A stretch of DNA of 64,000 nucleotides, taken from assembly GCF_043290135.1 (NCBI RefSeq), contig NC_134703.1:110260005-110324004 (forward strand). The letters run 5' to 3'. Below, piece after piece: positions 54,900 through 64,000 of this stretch. The notes beneath the pieces were generated by a model, which had not been told where the DNA came from, ran no database searches, and worked only from the letters and a program-made list of their open reading frames with translations. This DNA comes from Rhipicephalus microplus (lineage: Eukaryota > Arthropoda > Arachnida > Ixodida > Ixodidae). The first letter of the stretch is position 1; each line of letters opens with the position of its first letter. A program made the position numbers and the translations under genes.

Positions 54900-56560
54900 T
54901 TGGTTACAATCTGATCACTAATATCTGTTGCATCATGAAGTGTTATGACCGATATCTGACTTCATGAAGAGTTGAGTGCAGTTTGTCGTTTAACAGAATA
55001 CTTTAACAATAGACAACATCCAGAAGTATTCCATACAGGGTTCAGTTGCAGTCCTATGACCAATATCTGTCTTATCATGAGGTTTCAGGTACAGTTAATT
55101 GCGTTAAAGCATATTTTTACCACAAAAAATGCCCAAAGGCATTATATGTAATGCTTGGTCCCATTTCTATGACCAGTATCTGTTGTATCATTAAGAGCGA
55201 GGTGCGGTTTATTGCATTAGAGGATATTTCCGATGCGCTTATCATTCGAAAGCCCTCTGCGCAGTGTACAATTACAGTCTCATGACCTATATCCGTCACA
55301 TCATGAAGAGTAGGTGTGGGTTGTTGCATTGGAGAACATTTTGGTTGCAGACAACATTCGAAAGCCTTCTATACAGGGTTCAGTTCCAATATTATGACCG
55401 ATATCTGTGACTTCATGAACAGTTGGGTGGGGCTTGTCACTTTAGAGAATACTTTGACTAAAGACAACGTTCAGAAGTCCTGCATTAGGGCTTCAGTTCT
55501 AATATTATGACCGCTATCTGTGACTTCATAAAAAATTGGATGTCGTTTGTCGTTTTAGAGAATACATTGACTAAAGACAACGTCCAGAGGTCTTGCATTA
55601 AGATTTCAGTTCTAATATTATGACCGATATCTGCGACTTAATAAACAGTTCGGTGTCATTTGTCGTTTTAGAGAATACTTTGACTAAAGACAACGTCCAG
55701 CAGTCTTCCATACAGGGTTCAGTTCCAATATTATGACGATATCTGTGACTTCATGAATAGTTGGGTGTCGTTTGTCGTGTTAGAGAATACTTTGACTGAA
55801 GACAACGTCCAGAAGTCTTTCATACAGGGTTCAGTTCCAATATTATGACCTATATCTGTGACTTCATAAACAGGTGGGTGTCGTTTGTCGTTTTAGGAAA
55901 TACTTTGACTAAAGACAACGTTCAGAGGTCTTGCATTAAGGTTTCAGTTCTAATATTATGACCGATATCTGCGAGCTTAATAAACAGTTCGGTGTCATTT
56001 GTCGTTTTAGAGAATACTTTGACTAAAGACAACGTCCAGCAGTCTTCTATACAGGGTTCAGTTCCAATATTATGACGATATCTGTGACTTCATGAATAGT
56101 TGGGTGTCGTTTGTCGTGTTAGAGAATACTTTGACTAAAGACAACGTCCAGAAGTCTTGCATTAAGGTTTCAGTTCTGATATTATAACCGATATCTGTGA
56201 CTTCATGAACAGTTGGGTGTCATTTGTCGTTTTAGAGAATACTTTGACTAAAGACAACGCCCAGAAGTCGTCCATACAGGGGTCAGTTGCAATATTATGA
56301 CCGATATCTGTCACATCATGAAGTGTCAGGCACAGTTAGTTGCGTTAGAGCACATTTCGATTATGGAAAATGCCCGAAGGCATTCTACGCAGTATTTGGT
56401 TCCTATCTTATGGCCAATGTCAGTTGTATCAATAAGAACCAGGTGTGCTTTGTTGCATTAGAAGATATTTCGAACACGCACATCAGCCGAAAGCCTGCTA
56501 CTCTGGCCTAAATTGTAGTCTTATGACTGACATAATTCTGTCAGATCATGAAGTTGCAGG
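54900..56560 (+). repeat. 113-bp satellite array, about 15 units
   Basis: Unit landmarks are ATTATGACCGATATCTGTGA, TTCATGAACAGTTGGGTGTC, GAGAATACTTTGACTAAAGA and CAACGTCCAGAAGTCTT. The CAGTT landmark recurs at 55381, 55494, 55607, 55720, 55832, 55944, 56059, 56171 and 56284, i.e. every 112-115 bp. The central eight units are the most alike and the outer ones are diverged, as expected from unequal exchange. Two alternating unit ends (TACAGGGTTCAGTTCC and GCATTAAGGTTTCAGTTCT) hint at a higher-order pattern. No frame is conserved. Confidence 0.93.
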
Positions 56561-57129
56561 CGTCAATATTAAGTTGACTGATATAAAATATGTTGGTAAA
56601 TATACTGAAGGTACCAGCATATGCAAGATATTGTTAGTAAATTTGGTAGTGCAGGTATAGAAACCCGGTGGTTTGTAAACCTGATCAGGAGGGCAGCCAC
56701 GCCTCATTCACCACAGAGAGGAGGGGGGGGGAGAGCTCAATGTCAACTCCATATATTAACATAATAGGGAGGGGGTGCTAAGTCAGCCCTGGGGAGGGGT
56801 ACTGGGACAAACTCCCCCCCCCCTCCTTAAGAAGAACCCTGCACACGCCTATGATAGACGTACAGTATGCTAGACGCGAATGTTCATTCGCGGGAGCGGC
56901 GCACGCACCGATGTTGATTTCTGGTGCATACGGCTGTATACATATATATATATAGTTACTTTGGGCACTGAAATGTCAATTACTTCTAAAATAGTCTAAA
57001 CTGTGGTGTTTGAAGCACTATCAACTTGTTAACGTGTTCTCATATCCTCTAAAACATACATTCCCGCTCCAGTTGAGAACGTACCATTCTGTGCTGAACT
57101 TGGACAGTTCTAAGCCAAAAGATCAAGCA
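56561..57129. other. No supported gene; G- and C-rich tracts
   Basis: Contains a GAGGGGGGGGGAGAG tract at about 56721, a C10 run at about 56812 and a short TA tract at about 56942. Nothing else is recognisable. Confidence 0.5.
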
Positions 57130-57275
57130 ACATTGTGCATCGGCCTTGGACGCGTGGGCGTCAACGCGGTCGACGCGTGCCAGTAGTTGCGCGCCCTTTT
57201 CCTCCACAGGCGCGACTAGACGCTTTTGACGCGTAGGCGCGTGCATACGCGTGCCAGTGGTTGGCACTTAAAGGA
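57130..57275 (-). repeat. GC-rich dispersed repeat R3, copy 2, with internal duplication
   Basis: GACGCGTGCCAGTAGTTG (57173) and TACGCGTGCCAGTGGTTG (57247) repeat at a 74-bp interval. The stretch 57211-57271 is the reverse complement of 52458-52518. Confidence 0.6.
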
Positions 57276-57504
57276 TTACGCGCTAGAAATTTCATTCCAA
57301 TGGTAAAGTAACATCTGAATACTTGGAAACCTAGCTTACACAAAATGCAAATAATATTTTTTGACACGAAATTTCATAAGTCCTTGCTACTTTCATTCCT
57401 ATGTGATTAAGATTTATATGGTTACAAAAGAAGCTCACGTAAAGGTAACGTGCTATACAAAGTGTATACGTAAACTTGCAAATGGCTACTTGCGATAAAG
57501 CTCT

Positions 57505-57506
<2 letters not shown>

Positions 57507-57536
<30 letters not shown>

Positions 57537-57642
57537 TGTATGTATGTATGTATGTATGTATGTATGTATGTATGTATGTATGTATGTATGTATGTATGTA
57601 TGTATGTATGTATGTATGTATGTATGTATGTATGTATGTATG

Positions 57643-57672
<30 letters not shown>
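57507..57672 (+). repeat. (TATG)n microsatellite, about 166 bp
   Basis: A perfect array. The MYVC and YIHT frames on the two strands are artefacts. Confidence 0.98.
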
Positions 57673-57673
<1 letters not shown>

Positions 57674-57861
57674 TTGAGGTCGGTAGCGCATCGTTTGCTA
57701 GCCAGCGCAGATGGCTCACTGATGTGCGTATGTTGCAGGTGTAGCCCACCACAGCCGTGCAGACCACATCACATCATAGCACAGCTTAGCCGGCTGTGCA
57801 ACCAGTTAATCAAAACATTGCACTATCAAAGGGCACAAATTCTATCACTTGCATCGAAAGA

Positions 57862-58108
57862 TGTCCCGTTGCGGTGGTCTAGTCGCTAAGGTACTCAAGT
57901 GCTGACCCGCAGGTCGCAGGATGGAATCCCGGCTGTGGCAGCTGCATTTCTGATGGAGGCAGGATTTTGTAGGTCCGCGGGCTCAGATTTGGGTGCACGT
58001 TAAAGAACCCCAGGTGGTCGAAATTTCCGGAATTACTGGAGCCCGCCACTACGGCGTCACTCATAATCATATGGTGGTTTTGGGACGTTAAGCCCCACTT
58101 ATCAATTA
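57862..58108 (+). mobile_element. SINE-A copy inserted in the LINE, with perfect TSD
   Basis: CGTTGCGGTGGTCTAGTCGC (A-box region), GTGCACGTTAAAGAACCCCA and the 3' end TTTTGGGACGTTAAGCCCCA. It is flanked by GCATCGAAAGA at 57851-57861 and again at 58109-58119, an exact 11-bp duplication of LINE sequence. The SINE is therefore younger than the LINE copy. Confidence 0.92.
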
Positions 58109-58703
58109 GCATCGAAAGAGAATGCAGCATTGTGTATCAGTGGATACCAGGTCATTGCGATATATTTATGGCTACGACCACGCAGATGAGGCCGCTATGT
58201 CTGCCCATAACGGTACGCAATACACAGCCATCCCGTTCTCAAGAACCAATGCAGCTACAAGACTTCGTTCGCTTGAACGTGACCTCACACTGGTACAGTA
58301 GAACTCAACGGAATTCACAAACGTTCTCCTGCATAGCTGGAATCCCGATCGCAAGCTTCGTTTTTCCTTAGAAATATCTCGAGCTGAGGAGACTCTTCTA
58401 TGCCACTTGCGGCTTGTAATGGCCTTCACGAAAGCATACTCATTACTTATTGGAATGGCCAGCTTTTCTACATGCAATTACTCCAGCTGCGAAGAAACAA
58501 TCCCCTATCGTCTGTGTGAATGTGCCCTTTTCAACTCGCCAAGAAAAAAAAAACTTCCAGGAGCTCTAGATTCACTAGGTGATCAGCCTTTGTTGGAACA
58601 AAATATTCTGGGACATTGGCCGAGTCTATCTTCAGCCCAGAAAGCCTTCAAAGCTTTATTACGTTTTTTGCGGAGAATTGGCCTTAGCGACAGACTTTAG
58701 TGT
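58109..58703 (+). pseudogene. LINE ORF2 remnant: RNase H C-terminal half and knuckle
   Basis: The translation, over two frames, gives VSVDTRSLRYIYGYDHADEA-like residues, TQYTAIPFSRTNAATRLRSL, a stop in place of W near 58302, then SRAEETLLCHLRLVMAFTKA, CNYSSCEETIPYRLCEC (knuckle His altered to Arg) and LGHWPSLSSAQKAFKALLRF. Loss of the knuckle His, a stop and a frameshift show it is dead. Confidence 0.8.
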
Positions 58704-58748
58704 CGTATTCTCTTTGATTTTGTTTCTCTTCTTTTGCCATCTTTTGTA

Positions 58749-58798
58749 ATTTCTCTCTCTTTCTCTCTCTCTCTCTCTCTGTCTCTCTTTGTAACGTC
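58749..58798 (+). repeat. CT-rich tract in the LINE 3' UTR
   Basis: CTCTCTCTCTCTCTCTCTG with a few interruptions. It occupies the position of the AAAG/AGAG-rich part of the 3' UTR in the other two copies. Confidence 0.85.
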
Positions 58799-59284
58799 TC
58801 TTTTTATCACCTTTTTTCCCGTCACTTCTTTCCCCAACAAAAGTTAGCCAACCGGTCTAAGAACTGGCACCCCTCCCTGTCCTTCCGTTTATTTTTCTGC
58901 TCTCTCTATAACTCGATTGAGAAATTAACTTTAACAACTCTACTTATTGCTCAGCACTAATACTTCAGACGCAGGAGAACTTCCAAGACGATCCGGTGCA
59001 AACGCAACCTTCTTTCTCAAGAAATGGCTCACCTAGCGTGGTCTGAAGTACTTGCCAGCCACTGCGAAGAAATCCTGACGAAGTGAGGTGTCATATTGTC
59101 ATGAGCTGTATAAACGCATGCATGACAGCTGCAGAAGTTAGCGATGGTATTATGAAGAAGCTATATAATATGCATGCCGATATCATTTATAAGCACTACC
59201 AGTCGTTGTAAAAAACTTGGCACGTCGACAAAATAAAGTGTAACTGTGTACTTATTCAATTACCCAACAAGAGCATGGAACCTA

Positions 59285-59410
59285 GAGGAAGACGGGGAAA
59301 CAGAAAAGAAAGGCAGGAGGTTAACCAAGATAGGTTCAGTTGTCTATCGTTCATGGGGGTGAGCGGGGATAATAGATAAGATAGAGAAGAAGTTAAAAAA
59401 GAAGCGGCTA
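59285..59410 (-). mobile_element. Fragment of a related LINE 3' UTR
   Basis: AAGGCAGGAGGTTAACCAAG, then GGGGGTGAGCGGGGATAATA and GATAGAGAAGAAG, parallels the minus-strand 3' UTR of the LINE at 7351-7470 (GACAGGGAGGTTAGCCAG and GGGGTGAAGGGGATGATAGA). It comes from a different subfamily and has no coding part. Confidence 0.55.
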
Positions 59411-59459
59411 GCTTCGTTGTTAGCGTACAGACATTATAATTGTCCGGTTTAAGCAGCAC

Positions 59460-62400
59460 ATCAAAACGCATTCGAAAATCCTGTGAGGCAGATATACAAA
59501 ACATTACATTCATAGTTCACAATTTCATTGCCTATTCCCTCTTTCTCGTGTCTTTGCAAGAAAAAGAGCTCGGAGGGGATGGGAAGGTAATTCCGTTGAG
59601 CAGAAACCTTGCTGGTATGAAAGAGGTCTTGGAAGAGTTAATACCAAGTGAAACAGCATTACCGCTTTAAACAGGCTTATGCTATCTCTCTAAGCCAAGC
59701 GAATACTATAAACCACTTTTTGTCAAGCCGCCCTTGCGCTCACGGCCTACTGGAGCACTCCTGACAATGTTTTAGAAATGTAGTGTAAATGATCAGGAAA
59801 CCATACTAAACGTTGCGATGTTGAGCTGAGTATCACTTTGTAAAGTACAACACTGAATAGTTAAAACTGTCGATTTGGCATATAAATTTCGTGCGTATCA
59901 AAACGGAGTACTAAAATAGAGTTTTTATTGGGCCGAACGATGAAATGTATACGTTGTACACATTTTATTGATTTTTTGAAAACGAGCACTTCTATATAGC
60001 GAGAATAAGGCTCCAGATACGTTGCGGGCTGCTCTAGGTCTGGTAGAAATGGGGAAGTTCGGAAACGCAAGTAGGCTTTTTTCAGTTTTCTGGATGGGCA
60101 GCTCCATGCACTACAGTCATGTGTGCATTATAATAAGATACTCTGTGTTGTTGCAGTATGGTATTGAATTATCAAAGTATCGGTTGATATCGATGCAAAC
60201 ACGCAGTGATTGTGTTTTTCTGGCTATTTGAGCTCTCTCATAATATCTGTTCCCGAAGCCTTCTTACAAAAGTTTAGCGCACAATAAAAACAAAGCAGCC
60301 TATGTGCAAAAGAGCTATAGTTGTAACTTATGATCATAAAGTAACTCACAACTTTTCAAACGTGGCTAGCAGGTATAACGTTCCTTCAGTTTTCCTGCAC
60401 CATGTAAGTTGGCTAGCCTTTGTCCACGCATTTTTAAACATTCCCGAGTAGGAAGGAGCGTGCTTCGTAATATGTAGGTTGCTTGGTTGTCATGGTTTGT
60501 TTAATGTTGTCGGTGTTTGAACGTCAGATTTAGGGAGCACAGAATGTCAATCAGTTGCGGTCGGTGTTTGAACGTCAAATTTATGAAGCACAAAATTTGC
60601 GTTCAATACACTTTGCCGACATAGTTGCTTGCTCATTGTAATTTTTTCTCCAGTGAGGCGAAGTTTTTTGGCGCTAATGTTTTTGCCAAAAAGTCAATCC
60701 GTGTACCCCATAAGCATAGTCGATATTAGGCATTGCACGCCGCTTTGTTTGGGTGTAATGAAAATGACGTTGAAAAAAAGCGAGCGTTACAGCATCTTTA
60801 AAGCTCTAGATTCGCAATGATGAAAAAGACTTAATTATAAAAACTACTATGACAAATTGTCAGTCAACCTTGATAATGGGCTAGTTACTATTGAATCGGG
60901 TGTACCACCTGCAAGGAAAACTTACGGAAGGAAATATTTACAATGTCTGGTTTCTCCTTATTGGTGAAAATAATACTATTGAGCAGACCCAGCCTTTAAG
61001 AATGGTTTAATTATGTTGGCTGATTGCCATAGCAATAACAGTAGTATTGGTTGAAATTCCATTTTACGAAAATGCAAGCGTAATATTATATAGTACGTAT
61101 GCCGACTAAGCCGCAAAATGCAGGTAAGTGTTTAAAGGTGTTTGTTTCAGTGAGAGCCAGCCCGAAGTGTAAAGAAGATAAAGAAATTGTCAATAAGAAA
61201 TTTTCAAATAAAAGATCAGCTCCAATTCTAAAAAAATAATCAAGAGGTTTTCACATGGCCTCGTTTTTGAATTCTGTAATAGAAATGATGAGAACCGGCG
61301 CATTGAGCATAATATGGCCGATGGAAGTAATAGAAAGGGCCCCACTGGAAGTTTTATAGAAAAAAAGTAGCTTTATTTGCGGCCAGTATCAGCAAAGTAC
61401 CACCACACACTTTTGGTGTGCGAAAGGTGAAATAAGCTCTGTTTTTGCGGGTGTAGTATTAAAAAAATGTTATTTTTGTTTCAAAGAACACTAAAAAGGC
61501 GCTTCGTGAGAGTTCTTTTAAAAAGGAGGGAACGCGGTTTAGCCACAACGTTTGGAAAATTTTCAAGAAAAGATAATCGCTGGGCGTGTTCGGGCACCCA
61601 GGTCAAAAAAGAAAATCCTAATATAAAACTGTGAAATGAAATAAAACTGCGCAAGTTATCAAAGACCATAAATTTTCAAGGCTTCGGATACTTTCCAGCA
61701 TGTTCGCTGAGGTGCTCCGTAAAACCGTTATATCGCAGCAGTAGATAAAAATGTATTAAAAGCAAAAGTGGAATGCCTTAGGGTGTTCCATTTTATGGGA
61801 GATATAGCAAAGGTATGAAAAATGCTCTCTCGCATTCAGGGTGAACTTTGGACCATTCTTATTTTTTTAAGCGAATAAAAAACTTACCTCTTCATGAAGA
61901 AAATGTATATTAGCTGTGAATATGCTCGCGTAGCTACTTTATTTGTTTTTTTAGATATCCTCACATATAGAACGTGTTTTTTCTCTCTTTTCTTGCCGAT
62001 GTCGTTGTTACTGGTGAGAAGAAGGCGAATGATTACAAGTATAAAAGGACACTTTCAAATATTTACCACTACAATGCGATGACACTAACTCTGATCAAGA
62101 GGTAAACATGTACGTTTCACTGCATATTTGCAGCACTCTAGAAAGCAGGAGGCGCTGGCAATAATGAAAAAAGAACGCGAGCTTTATGAACGCGACAAAA
62201 CCTAGAATGCCGGTGCTGGTCTATGTTCATGAATTACTTACGTTTGGCATCTGTTTCACTATTCAATTGTTATTATGTAGGGCATCCTCTATTTTCACCT
62301 AAAAAGAATTAGATCATAGACCATGTACTTGTGGGCAACTTGTCTTTGGTTATATTCATAATGAAACAAGGAAAATAATACTTTTGACGAAGGTCCTTGA

Positions 62401-63340
62401 GCCAGGCACGTAAAATGAGCCGCCTTGCTAAACTAATCAACTGAAGTCATGGGCAGCACAATTAGGTTAATGCTAGACACATTGACTATTATATATTGAA
62501 TCCTTTTTTTTCGTTTCTTCACTCGTTTTATTCACATCTGTGGAGTCAGAACAGGAACAGCTTATCGGTTTCCCATTTTAAAGTGCACACAGAACTCTCA
62601 GGCATTTTCAATTTTTTCTACACAGATCTTGCTCTTCCTCTGCCCCTAAAAAGAAAAAAAAAAGTTGTTACCACTTGTGCGAACGTTGTGCCTGAAGGAG
62701 ACGAAGCGCTGTTGTGAAATGCAAAGCGAGATTTGCTTGCGTTAGTCACGCATCAATTCAATCATAGCTGTCAAACCACAGCTACACAGAAGCTTGCAAG
62801 CTAATGGTGGCTCGTGTTTTTTTTTTTTTTATAGAATGCTGGCTGAATACACGATGCATTCATATCAGGTGAACTGCGGGCAACTGCGCAGTAGATAATA
62901 CTTTGTGAAGCAATAGAAATGTCTTGTTGATGCAAAATGAATATTTGATTTAGATTCTATCGTCTCATAATAATGAAAGAAAAAGCAAAAGAGGTGCACT
63001 ACCATACAGAGATGGTGAAAGGCAAAGGACGCTAATTTAATGTGAGTTGGCAACATGAAAACTAGCAATTTACTGAGAGATAATATTTAATAGTGGCATT
63101 AAGTGATATGTAGACGTAGAAGAATACATACACAAACGTCTAATGAAATTAGTAAGAACAGGAAACAGCCGCCAAGTGTGGCGCAATGTTTGGTCACTCT
63201 TCATAAAAGAGGAAGTAAAAATATTATTTGTTCAAAAGAATATGGTCAACATGAAATAAATAACCCAATGACAGAAAATATAGAAAAAAGGTGCACTGAC
63301 TGCACGAAAAGAAAAGAAAGAAAAAGGAAAGCACCCTAAA
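59460..63340. other. AT-rich, no supported feature
   Basis: Long AT-rich stretch with no recognisable gene or mobile element. The one structure noted is a ~53-bp direct repeat at 60510-60600 with GTCGGTGTTTGAACGTCA twice. Confidence 0.5.
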
Positions 63341-63349
63341 CGGACAGAA

Positions 63350-63640
63350 AGGTCATTTTTGTAGAGGAAAGCTGACAGGACACGGTGTGTCCGGTCGAGT
63401 CAAGAAGGAAGGCCACTCGGAAATTGGCAGTCGTCAAGTGGCGAACCCCTTATCACGAGAAAGCTGCATTCCCTTAGTCGCGATGTACGCCGGTTAAGGA
63501 ATATGAGACACCCAGATATAACGTGTTCAAACACTTCTCAGGAGTCACAAGACTCGCATGTCCCCACTTCCTTGTCAGTATAGGTGTTCGCGTGTGAGAA
63601 AGCAGCATCTGTAGCAGTCGAAGACATAGAATGCTAATCT
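63350..63640 (-). pseudogene. I-group LINE 3' fragment with zinc-knuckle remnant
   Basis: The minus-strand translation in one frame reads SHANTYTDKEVGTCESC, then DS, a stop, EVFEHVISGC and LIFLNRRTSRLRECSF. The pattern CX2CX7HX4C (with a stop inside) has exactly the spacing of the knuckle in the RNase H-bearing LINEs at 7.3 and 41.5 kb. It is a decayed ORF2 C-terminus of a separate family. The limits are approximate. Confidence 0.6.
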
Positions 63641-64000
63641 GCACATGCATTCTATACACGAATAACAAAAAGAAACATATTTGCAGATAGACTACCCATG
63701 CGGATTGTTTTTTCGTGTCTTACACCGCTACTGATAAGTGTCCTCAATGGTGACAGCGTAGAAAAAAAATGAATAAAACCACGCAAGTGTTCGAGTCGTT
63801 GTACCATACTGGGAATCGGGAAAAATTCGGCCGCTCGTGTTTCGGCCGTGCCGGAGAAAGGTGATAGCGACGAAGCTTGCTCGGCAGAAAGTAGCCCGCT
63901 CCACTGTTACCGCGCGATAGAACAACTGGACGCCCTCTCGTTGGCTGGCCTCTGTGCGGCGGCTCTCTGAAACCCTTGGTAATCGATACCAATTAGGGTA
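63641..64000. other. No supported feature
   Basis: GC-richer end of the window with short minus-strand frames (63728-63925 and 63744-63992) that overlap each other. Neither is recognisable. The sequence runs off the window. Confidence 0.35.

Larger units (their letters stand above)
57800..58900 (+). mobile_element. RNase H-bearing LINE, copy 3 (decayed, with nested SINE)
   Basis: Plus-strand relative of the LINEs at 7.3 and 41.5 kb. The coding part ends at 58700. The 3' UTR includes a CT-rich tract and TTAGCCAACCGGTCTAAGAA, then CCCTGTCCTTCCGTTTA, the same 3' end as the other copies. A SINE-A is inserted at 57862-58108. The 5' limit is uncertain. Confidence 0.75.

Noticed and set aside
54900..56560. 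Regularly spaced repeats resembling a CRISPR array
   Set aside because: Units are contiguous 113-bp repeats without unique spacers, in eukaryotic DNA without cas genes. It is a satellite.
57422..57767. MYVC and YIHT repeat proteins on both strands
   Set aside because: A (TATG)n microsatellite read in every frame.

Overview
The window looks like gene-poor nuclear DNA from an arthropod, most probably a hard tick. I infer this from the non-LTR retrotransposon proteins, the tRNA-derived SINEs and the many long GATA, TATG and CAGA microsatellites. It is an inference from family resemblance, with no database search behind it. I found no host protein-coding gene, rRNA, functional tRNA or CRISPR array that I can support. 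Nearly every long open frame belongs to a LINE, to a simple repeat read as codons, or to chance.

Layout. At 0.03-2.84 kb an old repeat is present as two direct copies, with a third partial copy at 10.4 kb. Copy 2 ends just before a 34-bp SINE remnant flanked by a perfect 13-bp target duplication. At 7.35-8.41 kb lies a 5'-truncated RNase H-bearing LINE, with a near-identical and longer copy at 41.45-42.9 kb and a decayed one at 57.8-58.9 kb. A CR1/L2-like LINE 3' end sits at 9.26-9.65 kb. From 11.86 to 18.26 kb there is a composite repeat made of ~147-bp units bounded by GATA arrays. A 3.2-kb RTE-like LINE (12.64-15.84 kb) and a GC-rich ~395-bp element (16.9-17.3 kb) are inserted in it. A nearly complete Tx1-clade LINE occupies ~19.84-25.1 kb on the minus strand: ORF1 with three zinc knuckles, then ORF2 with endonuclease and reverse transcriptase, split by one frameshift in a T7 run. 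A second Tx1-like RT fragment abuts a TAC microsatellite at 26.77 kb.

Three copies of a minisatellite-bearing element lie at 27.6-28.6, 29.9-30.9 and 39.5-40.2 kb. Between the first two is a 96-bp near-perfect hairpin. A GC-rich stretch at 31.4-31.6 kb carries two perfect heat-shock-element matches upstream of a TATA-like site. Two TIR elements flanked by TA lie at 32.0-34.0 and 38.1-39.4 kb, with an I-group LINE fragment between them (34.4-35.25 kb). From 45.8 to 58.1 kb there are several tRNA-headed SINEs, four with recognisable target-site duplications, one of them inside a LINE. At 54.08-56.56 kb a 638-bp palindrome with ~207-bp arms encloses and adjoins a ~113-bp satellite. The rest (35.3-38.1, 42.9-45.8, 59.5-63.4 kb) is largely featureless AT-rich DNA.

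How the parts relate. The LINEs supply, or once supplied, the reverse transcription machinery. The SINEs, with pol III-type heads and target duplications, are the kind of element that uses it. The nested insertions give a relative chronology: satellite-like composite, then RTE-like LINE, and LINE, then SINE. The most unusual objects are the palindrome/satellite pair, the GATA-bounded composite, the tRNA-like 5' head on the RTE-like LINE and the paired heat-shock elements. None of these proves a new functional system.
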